A stretch of 11,258 nucleotides of DNA from Deltaproteobacteria bacterium (GTDB lineage: Bacteria > Myxococcota_A > UBA9160 > JAFDET01): the NCBI GenBank assembly GCA_019310195.1, contig JAFDET010000088.1, positions 1-11,258 of the forward strand. The letters are read 5' to 3'. This document shows positions 5,380 through 11,258 of the stretch, piece by piece (position 1 is the stretch's first letter; each line of letters begins with the position of its first letter). The notes below the pieces were generated by a model. That model worked only from the letters and a program-made list of their open reading frames with translations. It was not told where the DNA came from and ran no database searches. Made by a program: the position numbers and the translations under genes.

Positions 5380-7155
5380 CTAGCGCTTGCGACCTCCTAG
5401 GATGCCGTCGAGCACGTCGGTGATGGCCTCGCCGGAACCTTCACCCAGCTTCTCGTCGATCTTCTTGCTGACCTTTCCGCTGTTGCGGTGAAGCTCCTCG
5501 CGCGCGGCCAGGGAGGCCACGGCCTGGGGAGAGAGATCGACCCGCGGCGCGTCCACGCTTCCGGTGATGCGCGCCAGCGGGATCACCCGGGTCTTCAGCT
5601 CGGCCTCGGCCTCGCGGTGTAGGGTGATCTCGCCGGTCAGGTCCAGGCTGCCGTCCGCCAGGCCCATGGACCCGCGCAGGTCCGCCGTGTAGTAGGGATA
5701 GACGATCTTCAGGTCGTTCGTGCTGGCGCGGCCGCGCTCGACCTGGATCGTCGCGCCGATGGACTCGAACTCGTCGGTGTAGTAGCGGTCCATGTTCGTG
5801 CTGCCCCGCGCCCGGTTCACCAGGATCGCCGCCTCGGCGAATGTGCCCAGTACCTGGAAGGTGGAGCGCAGCAGCGACACTCCGCGGATCTTTCCGCGCC
5901 CCACGTCGATGCGCCCCTTGCCTGCCAGGGTCTCGGCCAGAGGGCGCTCGCCGCCGGGGGAGCCGGCCGCCTGGGCGTCGAACGTGATGGGCCCCTCGAA
6001 GAAGTCCTTGCCCGAGTAGGCGCGGACCAGCGCGGCGCCGTCCAAGGCCTCGCCGTGCGCGCTCACGTGGAAGAAGCCCGGCTCGCCCAGCTCCAGGCCC
6101 GCGGAAACCGGAATCGCCTGGCCGGCCGTGACCAGCACCAGGTCTCGGGTCTCGAGCTTGCGCCCCCGGCCCTCGAGGGCGCCGGAGATGCGGACGGGGG
6201 GCTGCCCCGGCGTTCCGACGGCTACGCCGTCCAGCAGCAGGGCGCCGTTCAGCTCCAGGGGGTCCGTGGCCAGGTGCAGATCCTGGAGGGCCAGGGTTCC
6301 GGCCAGGTCGCGCTCGGCCAGAGCGGGAAGCAGGGGGCCCAGACCGGCCAGGGCGAAGGGCGGGGCGTTCAGCTCCGCCGTGGTGCGCGCGGCGCTCTGC
6401 ACCCGGCCGCTCAGGGCGGCGTCCGCCAGGCGAAACTGCAGATCGTCGATGCGCAGACCTGCGTCGTCGCGCTTCAGGCGGCCCTCCACGCGCATCGCAA
6501 CGCCCGCCGGCTTGCGGAAGCTGCCGGCGTAGGCGAGCGCCGCCGGGGTGGCGTTCAGGCGGAAGGCGCCGTTGGGCTCGGCCCGCAGCGTTACCGGACC
6601 TTCGACGTCCAGTCGGGTGGTGCTTCCATCGCTGCTGTCGTGGACGCTCACGCGCAGGTCGCGCAGGTCGACCTTGCGTACGGCCAGCTCGAATCCCGCC
6701 GAAGCGTCTTCGGCGGCTTCGGATGCGGCGGCCGGGAGCGGCGCGCCTTCGTCCGCACCCGGCGTCGATTCCGGCTGCGGGAGCTGGAGCCCGTCGGCGT
6801 TCCGGCGCAGCCGCAGCGTGGCCGCTTCCAGGCGCAGCGAGTCCACCACCACCACCCGGCGCAGCAACGGCGCGAGGGCCAGCTCCAGGCTCACCGAGTC
6901 GGCTTCGAAGAAGGGCGGGGCGTCGGGCGCGGGGCCGTCCACGCGCGGCCCGTTCACCACCAGGCGCGGCGGGAGCAGGCCCACGTCCAGCTCTTGCCAC
7001 GAGACCTCGCGGCCGGTGGCGCTGCGCGCCTCGGCCTGAAGCCGCCCACGCACCGCATCGCTCTGCACCAGCCGGGGCAGCTGCACCGCCAGTGCGATCA
7101 GCCCGACGACCGCGAGCAACATCACCGCGAGGAACGCGCGCACCAGGATCCGCAT
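5380..7155 (-). CDS. AsmA-family envelope protein
   Basis: Protein of 591 aa with one N-terminal membrane anchor (VRAFLAVMLLAVVGLIALAV, residues 5-24) and a large periplasmic part. AsmA-like features are the N-terminal ATGREVSWQELDVGLLPPRLVVNGPRV-type strand pair (about 46-72), ADSVSLELALAPLLRRVVVVDSLRLE (85-110) and the C-terminal AsmA_2-like region with GKGRIDVGRGKIRGVSL, then GSMGLADGSLDLTGEITL and ARITGSVDAPRVDLSP. This family is built from repeated beta strands and is implicated in moving phospholipids across the periplasm or in outer-membrane assembly. A Pro/Ala/Glu-rich linker (about 126-155) follows the N-terminal domain. ATG 7155 begins the anchor directly; no strong ribosome binding site is seen. 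It is the third gene of the operon, 40 nt after the glycosyltransferase gene. The stop TAG at 5380-5382 abuts the palindromic repeat. Confidence 0.88.
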   Translation of the reverse strand: MRILVRAFLAVMLLAVVGLIALAVQLPRLVQSDAVRGRLQAEARSATGREVSWQELDVGLLPPRLVVNGPRVDGPAPDAPPFFEADSVSLELALAPLLRRVVVVDSLRLEAATLRLRRNADGLQLPQPESTPGADEGAPLPAAASEAAEDASAGFELAVRKVDLRDLRVSVHDSSDGSTTRLDVEGPVTLRAEPNGAFRLNATPAALAYAGSFRKPAGVAMRVEGRLKRDDAGLRIDDLQFRLADAALSGRVQSAARTTAELNAPPFALAGLGPLLPALAERDLAGTLALQDLHLATDPLELNGALLLDGVAVGTPGQPPVRISGALEGRGRKLETRDLVLVTAGQAIPVSAGLELGEPGFFHVSAHGEALDGAALVRAYSGKDFFEGPITFDAQAAGSPGGERPLAETLAGKGRIDVGRGKIRGVSLLRSTFQVLGTFAEAAILVNRARGSTNMDRYYTDEFESIGATIQVERGRASTNDLKIVYPYYTADLRGSMGLADGSLDLTGEITLHREAEAELKTRVIPLARITGSVDAPRVDLSPQAVASLAAREELHRNSGKVSKKIDEKLGEGSGEAITDVLDGILGGRKR

Positions 7156-7195
7156 GAACCCAAGCGTACCGGAAGGGTGGGGCCGGGGAGAGGCG

Positions 7196-8401
7196 CTAAC
7201 GCCGCGCGGCGATGGCCTCGCACAGCGATGCCGCGATGCGCTCGCCGGAGTGCGGCGTGTCCGGGCTCCAGACGTCCTCGGGAAGCGCTGGCTCCGGCGC
7301 GTGTCCGTTGCGCAGCTTGGCCAGCTCGCTCACCAGGGCGGCCGTGCTGCGGGTGACGGGCAGGCAGGCACCCAGGACGTACTCGGAGTGATCCGCCGGG
7401 AAGCCGTCCAGGTGGATGAAGACCGGGCGGCCCAGGCCCAGGGCTTCGATGGCCGTGGTGGAGACACTGGTCACGACCGCGCGTGCCGCGGCAATCTCGT
7501 CGATCAACGGCCGGCTCGCCGGGGAGACCAAGACGCCGGGCCGGCCCACCAGGGCCCGGAAGCGTTCGGGATCCTCGCGCGGGTGCAGCCGCACGTGAAG
7601 CTCCCAACCGGCGCGCGGCAGGGCCTCGGCCAGAGCCTCCAAGTTGTGCTGCTGGCGGCGGTCGAGCCACGGCTCGTCGTGCCAGCGGAAGGCCGCCGTG
7701 GCGTAGAGCACGCGGTTCGGCTCGGGCTCCAGATCCAGGGGCTCGCCGGCCAGCTCGGCCAGGCGCGGGATGCCCGTGGTCTCCAGCGCGGCGTGGAGCC
7801 CGTGACCCGCCAGGGTGTGCGTGGTGAAGGCGCCCATGGTGTAGATCCGGTCGAGCGGCGTGTGGGCCAGCAGGCCGGGCGCGTACGGCTCCAGCCCCAG
7901 CGCACCGGTCAGCTTCAGCAACGCCCGGCGTCCGTGGAAGCGCAGCCAGCGGCGCGCCGACCAGGCCGCGCCCGGCCCGGTGCGCAGTCGCGGCGCGCCC
8001 AGGATCGGCCCGTCCAGGATCAAGGCGGTGAAGCGCCCGTCGCCGCGGGCCTCGCGCAGCAGCACGCGCTCGAAGGCGCCGTCCATCCCGACGACGATGG
8101 CGTGGTACTCACGGGACAGTCCCGCCAGTACCGGCGCCAGGCGCATCACGGAGTGCAATCGGCTGAGGAAGGAACGCCGCGCAAAGGGCGGGTCCAGGAG
8201 CGGCAGCCGCGCCTGGCTCCAGGTGACGCCGGCGGGCAGCGCTTCGTGCTCCAAGGCATCGCCCACGCCCTGGGCGTGGATCGCGTCCATGGCCAGCAGG
8301 TGGGCCCGCCCGCCGCGGGCCGCCAGGGCGCGCGCCACCGGGAGCGCGTTCCCGAGCTGGCCCCGGTTGGCGCAGACGAAGAGGACGCTGGGCTTGGCCA
8401 C
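7196..8401 (-). CDS. GT-B-like glycosyltransferase-type protein (capsule/CDP-glycerol transferase-like)
   Basis: Protein of 401 aa with a two-domain GT-B-like layout. The N-terminal domain opens SVLFVCANRGQLGNALPVARALAARGGRAH (5-34), with the glycine-rich turn and following helix seen in nucleotide-sugar transferases and UDP-GlcNAc 2-epimerase-like folds. The C-terminal domain has RLHPRED (271-277), like the HP-R motif of capsule and CDP-glycerol-type transferases, and TSVSTTAIEALGLGRPVFIH (311-330), the usual donor-binding segment with Ser/Thr and Glu before a conserved GRPV. No signal peptide or membrane span is present, so it probably acts in the cytoplasm or on the inner membrane face. 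Donor and acceptor cannot be read from the sequence. GTG start at 8399-8401, 9 nt after the radical SAM stop and with a poor ribosome binding site, suggests translational coupling. A non-transferase epimerase-like enzyme is the main alternative. Confidence 0.75.
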   Translation of the reverse strand: MAKPSVLFVCANRGQLGNALPVARALAARGGRAHLLAMDAIHAQGVGDALEHEALPAGVTWSQARLPLLDPPFARRSFLSRLHSVMRLAPVLAGLSREYHAIVVGMDGAFERVLLREARGDGRFTALILDGPILGAPRLRTGPGAAWSARRWLRFHGRRALLKLTGALGLEPYAPGLLAHTPLDRIYTMGAFTTHTLAGHGLHAALETTGIPRLAELAGEPLDLEPEPNRVLYATAAFRWHDEPWLDRRQQHNLEALAEALPRAGWELHVRLHPREDPERFRALVGRPGVLVSPASRPLIDEIAAARAVVTSVSTTAIEALGLGRPVFIHLDGFPADHSEYVLGACLPVTRSTAALVSELAKLRNGHAPEPALPEDVWSPDTPHSGERIAASLCEAIAARR

Positions 8402-8410
8402 GGCGCGCGG

Positions 8411-9913
8411 TTACTCGCGCCCGTCCTCGGGGCCCATGTCGAAAAGTTGGTTCGAGTAGTTGAAGGACACGTCGTTGGTGTTGCGCTCGGGACGGCCTTC
8501 GTTACGCGGCTTGGTGTGCTTTCGGTAGCCGCCGGTGCGCACGTAGGACTCCTCGGAGAGCCCCAGCCCCAGCTGCTCGTTGAGCCGACCGCAGCCGCGG
8601 GTGATCTCATCCAGGATCTCCTGATCCTGCATCTGCGTCATGTTGAGGCAGATGTCCTGGCGCTCGGTGATCGAGTCCAGGAAGGCGTTCTCGTCGCGGA
8701 TGTAGCCGTGCTCCAGGGCGTAGGTGTACATCCCGGTGTCCGGAAGCGGCAGCAGGAACCCGACGCTCGGATACACGCCCACCGACTCGCACATGGCGAA
8801 GGTCTCGCGGATCGTGCTGCGGGTCTCGATCGGGTAACCGAAGACCACGCTGGTGTTGGAGGTGATGCCGGCCTCGCGCAGGATCGCCACCTGCTCGGCG
8901 AACCAGTCGGCGCGGATGCGCTTGTTCATCAGCTCCAGGATCTGCTGATTGCCCGACTCGAGCGAGTAGCCCAGGGCCACACAGCCGGCCTGCTTGAACT
9001 TGTGGGCCACCTCCAGGCGCTTTTCGTAGGGGATCTTGGGGTTGCCGAACAGGTCGGTGCGGACGGCGGCGCTCCAGGCGAACCGATGCCCGGAGTCCAG
9101 CAACCCGTCCACCACCTTCTCGGCCTGGGAGAGCTTGTAGAAGGTCAGGTCGTCCCAGAAGTTGACGTAGTTGGCGCCGTAGGTGTCGATGGCGAAGCCG
9201 ACCTCCTCGACGATGGCGTCGGTCTTGCGATGCCGGTACGGGTCGTGCTGGAAGACGATGTGACAGAAGCTGCAGCTGAAGACGCAGCCGCGCGCCGTCG
9301 AGACCGGCATGGTGCGCCAGGTGGCGTGCTCGCCCTCTTCCACGCCGAAGGCCGAAGGGGCATCGGTGATCTCGAAGTACTGGTCCACGTCGAAGAGGGT
9401 CCAGTCCGGTCGCGGGATGCCGTCGATGTCCACGGCGGATCGGCGGGCGGTGCGGATCACCCGGCCGTCGTCGCCCCGATAGGCGATGCCGGGCACCTGG
9501 CCCAGGTCGCCGTTTCGGCCCAGGCAGTCCAGCAGGTCGAGGGTCGCGTACTCGCCCTCGCCGATCACCACCACGTCGGCCTCCGAGTGGCCGAGGAACA
9601 CCTCGGGGATCGATCCGCCCACCGAGTTCCCCACCACGAGGGTGGCCTGGGGCTGGTGGCGCCGCACCGCGCGGGTGAGCCACTTCATCCACTTGTAGTG
9701 GGTGACGATCGAGCCGGTCAGCACCACGTCGTAGGCGTGGCTGGCCAGGTAGTCCTCGACCTGGCCATCGGAGTAGTCGTAGAGGCCGATGTCCAGCAGA
9801 TCGAAGTCGTGGCCGGCCTGGCGTACCACGGTCATCACGTAGGCCAGGCCCACCGGCAGGTAGCGGATGCTGTGGCCGGGACGCAGGTTGGGGTTGATGA
9901 AGAGGATGCGCAT
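8411..9913 (-). CDS. B12-binding-domain radical SAM enzyme
   Basis: Protein of 500 aa. Residues 1-160 form a cobalamin-binding-like Rossmann domain: MRILFINPNL, LPVGLAYVMTVVRQAGHDFDLLDI, DVVLTGSIV, VVGNSVGG and ADVVVIGEGE. The canonical DxHxxG cobalamin ligand motif is not visible, which is common in this class. The radical SAM core has the [4Fe-4S] motif CVFSCSFC (CX3CX2C: Cys210, 214, 217), then NFWDDLTFY (251-259), GYSLESG (315-321) and VVFGYPIET (356-364). A polar, charged tail follows residue 455. Such enzymes carry out methylations, ring rearrangements or C-C bond chemistry, for example on lipids, tetrapyrroles or natural products; the substrate here is unknown. ATG 9911-9913 has GGGAG just upstream; an earlier in-frame ATG at 9947-9949 adds only low-complexity residues. 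First gene of the operon. Confidence 0.92.
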   Translation of the reverse strand: MRILFINPNLRPGHSIRYLPVGLAYVMTVVRQAGHDFDLLDIGLYDYSDGQVEDYLASHAYDVVLTGSIVTHYKWMKWLTRAVRRHQPQATLVVGNSVGGSIPEVFLGHSEADVVVIGEGEYATLDLLDCLGRNGDLGQVPGIAYRGDDGRVIRTARRSAVDIDGIPRPDWTLFDVDQYFEITDAPSAFGVEEGEHATWRTMPVSTARGCVFSCSFCHIVFQHDPYRHRKTDAIVEEVGFAIDTYGANYVNFWDDLTFYKLSQAEKVVDGLLDSGHRFAWSAAVRTDLFGNPKIPYEKRLEVAHKFKQAGCVALGYSLESGNQQILELMNKRIRADWFAEQVAILREAGITSNTSVVFGYPIETRSTIRETFAMCESVGVYPSVGFLLPLPDTGMYTYALEHGYIRDENAFLDSITERQDICLNMTQMQDQEILDEITRGCGRLNEQLGLGLSEESYVRTGGYRKHTKPRNEGRPERNTNDVSFNYSNQLFDMGPEDGRE

Positions 9914-10065
9914 GGGTCTCCCGCGGCGCCCGCCGCCAGGGCAGGGCATGTGGCTCTTCCATCGGCAGGAAAGGGCCCCAGGCTGAGGGCCCACGGGGGT
10001 TTTTCGGGGGCGAGGAGCCCCAGACGGGGCCGCTTTCGGGCGCTCCGGGCCGGTTCGCGGCCGAG

Positions 10066-10095
10066 GTGGACGCGCCCCGGGGACCTCGCTAAGAC
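10066..10095 (+). promoter_or_regulatory. Weak candidate promoter for tRNA-Pro
   Basis: TAAGAC at 10090-10095 lies 10 nt before the tRNA 5' end and GTGGAC at 10066-10071 is 18 nt further upstream. Each matches the sigma-70 consensus at only two or three of six positions, so this is a placement guess. The GC-rich stretch between the -10 and the tRNA would fit a stringently controlled stable-RNA promoter. The remaining part of the 191-nt divergent gap (9914-10104) must also hold the promoter of the radical SAM operon, which I could not identify. Confidence 0.22.
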
Positions 10096-10104
10096 TCCGG
10101 GCGT

Positions 10105-10181
10105 CGGGCCGTGGCGCAGCTTGGTAGCGCGCTTGACTGGGGGTCAAGAGGTCGCGAGTTCGAATCTCGCCGGCCCGACCA
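10105..10181 (+). tRNA. tRNA-Pro (anticodon GGG), CCA encoded
   Basis: Full cloverleaf of 77 nt. The acceptor stem CGGGCCG (10105-10111) pairs exactly with CGGCCCG (10171-10177); C1-G72 is the bacterial proline identity pair. The D arm contains GCGC-AGCTTGGTA-GCGC. The anticodon stem is CTTGA/TCAAG with loop CTGGGGG, giving anticodon GGG at 10139-10141, which reads CCC and CCU proline codons. The variable loop is AGGTC, the T arm is GCGAG-TTCGAAT-CTCGC, and the discriminator A is followed by a genomically encoded CCA. It closely resembles the E. coli GGG-reading proline tRNA family. It stands alone, divergent from the radical SAM operon and convergent with the secreted-protein gene. Confidence 0.97.
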
Positions 10182-10188
10182 GCTTCTT

Positions 10189-10215
10189 CCCCGAGATCAT
10201 TTGAGATCTCGGCGG
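10189..10215 (+). terminator. Hairpin after tRNA-Pro, possible terminator
   Basis: CCGAGATC (10191-10198) and GATCTCGG (10205-10212) form a perfect 8-bp stem around the loop ATTTGA. Two further C-G pairs (10189-10190 with 10214-10215) are possible across a one-base bulge. It starts 8 nt after the tRNA CCA end, where a terminator is expected, but no T-run follows, so efficiency is doubtful. The rest of the gap up to 10284 holds nothing else I can support. Confidence 0.45.
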
Positions 10216-10284
10216 GGTGCAGGGCGACCGCCTGCGCTCCGTGGCGACTCCGTCCGAGCTGCGGTCCTGGAGGGCCAGCCGGAT

Positions 10285-10869
10285 CTACTGCTTGTCGATC
10301 GAGATGGCGAGGGCCCGGGTCAGGGTCACAGAGACCTGCTCCCCCGTCTTCACCTTCCCGAGGTCGATCGCCTCTCCCACCTTCAGGGTGCGCTCGCCGC
10401 CGCTGGGGACATCGAGCGTCACGGTGCGCGTCTTCGCGTCGACCGCCTTCACCACGGCGCGAAGCTGGATCTGCTCCGCCATCGCGACACCCGGCGTCGC
10501 GCCCGGAGGTGCGCTGGACACGGCGGCGGCCCCGGAAGCGCCCGGCTCCGCGCCCGCCACGGGAGCGATCGCCAAGGCGATGGACTCGACGTAGGTGGCG
10601 GCCACCGGGTCGCCCACCTTGATCTGGTCGAAGTTGGGGGCGTCCTTGGGGGCCACGATCTCGACCTGTCGGCCCTGCTCGCCCTCCACGACGACGGTCC
10701 GGGTCGCTGCGTCGACCGAGATGACCTTCCCCTTGAGGTTCACCTTCTCCGCCACGATCACCGCACCCTCGGCGGCCTCTTCGTGCTGATCGGCCCATGC
10801 AGAGCCGGGCAGCAGCAGTGCCGCCGCAAGCAGGAAGCCGAAGCTGGAACGTCGAGAGAGTCGCGTCAT
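10285..10869 (-). CDS. Hypothetical secreted protein with duplicated small beta-rich domain
   Basis: Protein of 194 aa. A clear Sec signal peptide (MTRLSRRSSFGFLLAAALLL, then PGSAWA) is cleaved after the AWA at residue 26. Two similar modules follow: residues 44-101 (NLKGKVISVDAATRTVVVEG ... IKVGDPVAATYVESIALAI) and 135-191 (QLRAVVKAVDAKTRTVTLDV ... VKTGEQVSVTLTRALAISI). They are joined by a flexible Ala/Pro/Gly linker (102-130). Each module has the strand pattern of a small OB-like barrel, with the shared core VDA-x-TRTV, so an internal duplication is likely. There are no cysteines and no catalytic motif; function is unknown and periplasmic location is inferred. ATG 10867-10869 is chosen because it starts the signal peptide and has GAGGT about 9 nt upstream. 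The stop is TAG at 10285-10287. Confidence 0.82.
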   Translation of the reverse strand: MTRLSRRSSFGFLLAAALLLPGSAWADQHEEAAEGAVIVAEKVNLKGKVISVDAATRTVVVEGEQGRQVEIVAPKDAPNFDQIKVGDPVAATYVESIALAIAPVAGAEPGASGAAAVSSAPPGATPGVAMAEQIQLRAVVKAVDAKTRTVTLDVPSGGERTLKVGEAIDLGKVKTGEQVSVTLTRALAISIDKQ

Positions 10870-10917
10870 GCTGGTGAACCTCGGTGGTAAGAGGAGGCGG
10901 CCGGTGCCCGATGGCGG

Positions 10918-10946
10918 AATGTACTGCTGGATCGTCTGGTTGGCCA
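10918..10946 (-). promoter_or_regulatory. Candidate sigma-70 promoter of the duplicated-domain secreted protein
   Basis: On the minus strand TGGCCA (10946-10941) and TACATT (10923-10918) are separated by exactly 17 nt and each matches the -35 or -10 consensus at four of six positions. A start point near 10911 would give a leader of about 40 nt containing the GAGGT ribosome binding site. This is a pattern match only. Confidence 0.35.
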
Positions 10947-11008
10947 CGGAGTCGCGCGCCCGACCTCGGGAGTCCGGAGCTGTCTGTGCTGCAGAGGAGG
11001 CGACAACG

Positions 11009-11028
11009 GCCCGACGTCGTAGTCGGGC
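11009..11028 (-). terminator. GC-rich hairpin just after the right-edge gene
   Basis: GCCCGAC (11009-11015) and GTCGGGC (11022-11028) form a perfect 7-bp stem with a 6-nt loop. On the minus strand it begins 1 nt after the TGA at 11032-11030, in the place expected of a terminator for the right-edge gene. The following CGTTGTC has only a scattered T content, so termination may be weak or may need a factor. Confidence 0.45.
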
Positions 11029-11029
11029 G

Positions 11030-11258
11030 TCACCCGGTCGAGGAGGCCCCGCGTAGCGGCGCTTCTGTGCTTGAGCTGCGCGGTGCGGCAGGCGGCGGAG
11101 AGGCGCTGCTCTCGCCGTTGACCGTGCGGCTGGAGTGGTGACGGTCGCTCCACTCGGCCCAGGACGTCGCGGATCACCGACCAGCGCGGCGGGGCGATTT
11201 CGGGCGGCGTGCGCCCCTTGATCCAGTAATCGAAGAGCCCGTCTACGGTCTGAGGGCA
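11030..11258 (-). CDS. C-terminal end of an unrecognised protein, apparently frameshifted
   Basis: The gene enters from the right edge on the minus strand. The first part reads CPQTVDGLFDYWIKGRTPPE then IAPPRWSVIRDVLG, with strongly GC-ending codons and a protein-like composition. After about 11157 the same frame becomes unlike a gene (RVERPSPLQPHGQRRE, many A-ending Arg, Ser, Pro and Gln codons), although it stays open to 10866. A different frame instead reads WAEWSDRHHSSRTVNGESSA with GC-ending codons, and stops with TGA at 11032-11030, 1 nt before a hairpin. Reinserting one TGGGC unit at the junction would join the two as RDVLGWAEWSDR. I infer a 5-bp loss, either real (a damaged gene) or an assembly or sequencing fault. 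The family is not recognised. Confidence 0.5.

Noticed and set aside
7154..10204. A 1016-codon open frame on the plus strand opposite the radical SAM operon.
   Set aside because: It is antisense to three well-recognised genes. Its translation is rich in Gln, His, Arg and Val-Gly repeats without any domain, and it runs on through the tRNA. Long antisense frames are expected in such GC-rich DNA.
10105..10215. tRNA gene used as an attachment site for an integrated element.
   Set aside because: No integrase gene and no downstream duplicate of the tRNA 3' end (TTCGAATCTCGC) was seen up to the window edge.
9914..10798. An N-terminal extension of the radical SAM frame, containing EIRTRDLLTPSQARYQAAPR.
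   Set aside because: That peptide is the well-known spurious translation of the antisense strand of a tRNA-Pro gene, here 10105-10181. The extension also overlaps the secreted-protein gene and lacks coding character.
10866..11177. The minus-strand frame that stays open to 10866 and would overlap the secreted-protein ATG as ATGA.
   Set aside because: Past about 11157 it has poor codon bias and a random composition. The ATGA overlap looks like chance, because a better-supported frame ends at 11030 next to a hairpin.

Overview
The window is high-GC bacterial chromosome. The order pheT, then ihfA, then a short merR gene is a classical proteobacterial arrangement. Together with an AsmA protein, an ExeA/GspA-type ATPase and a tRNA gene that encodes its own CCA end, it points to a Gram-negative, probably a former 'Deltaproteobacteria' lineage such as Myxococcota or a relative. 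That placement is an inference from gene content; no phylogenetic test was possible. There are no phage, plasmid or CRISPR signs.

Layout. (1) 3-2253, plus strand: the 3' two thirds of pheT, ihfA and a MerR-family regulator, tightly spaced. (2) 2277-4353, minus strand: four genes read from right to left, namely a small protein that may be PLAT/LH2-like, a secreted four-cysteine protein, a Yip1-like membrane protein and a UspA protein. They are joined by a 4-nt ATGA overlap, a 1-nt gap and a 16-nt gap, so they form one transcription unit. Non-ATG starts (TTG, GTG, TTG) open three of them. (3) 4426-5220, plus: an ExeA-like AAA+ ATPase divergent from that operon. (4) 5225-5375: a non-coding repeat between two convergent genes, built around a perfect 37-bp inverted repeat with a 6-nt loop and a third, degenerate copy of part of the arm. 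(5) 5380-9913, minus: a second operon, read from right to left as a B12-binding-type radical SAM enzyme, a GT-B-like glycosyltransferase and an AsmA-family protein. (6) 10105-10181, plus: tRNA-Pro(GGG). (7) 10285-10869, minus: a secreted protein with two copies of a small beta-rich domain and a candidate promoter. (8) 11030-11258, minus: the C-terminal end of an unrecognised gene that appears to carry a frameshift, followed at once by a hairpin.

How the parts fit. Region 1 is housekeeping: translation, nucleoid architecture and regulation. The region 5 operon pairs a radical SAM enzyme with a sugar-transferase-like protein and an envelope lipid-transport-like protein, so a glycolipid or other envelope-modification role is a reasonable but untested inference. 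The region 2 operon has two unrecognised or weakly recognised members beside a membrane protein and a stress protein, and is the least understood coding block. No complete new defence or mobile system is evident. The best candidates for something undescribed are the palindromic repeat at 5225-5375 and the two minus-strand operons.
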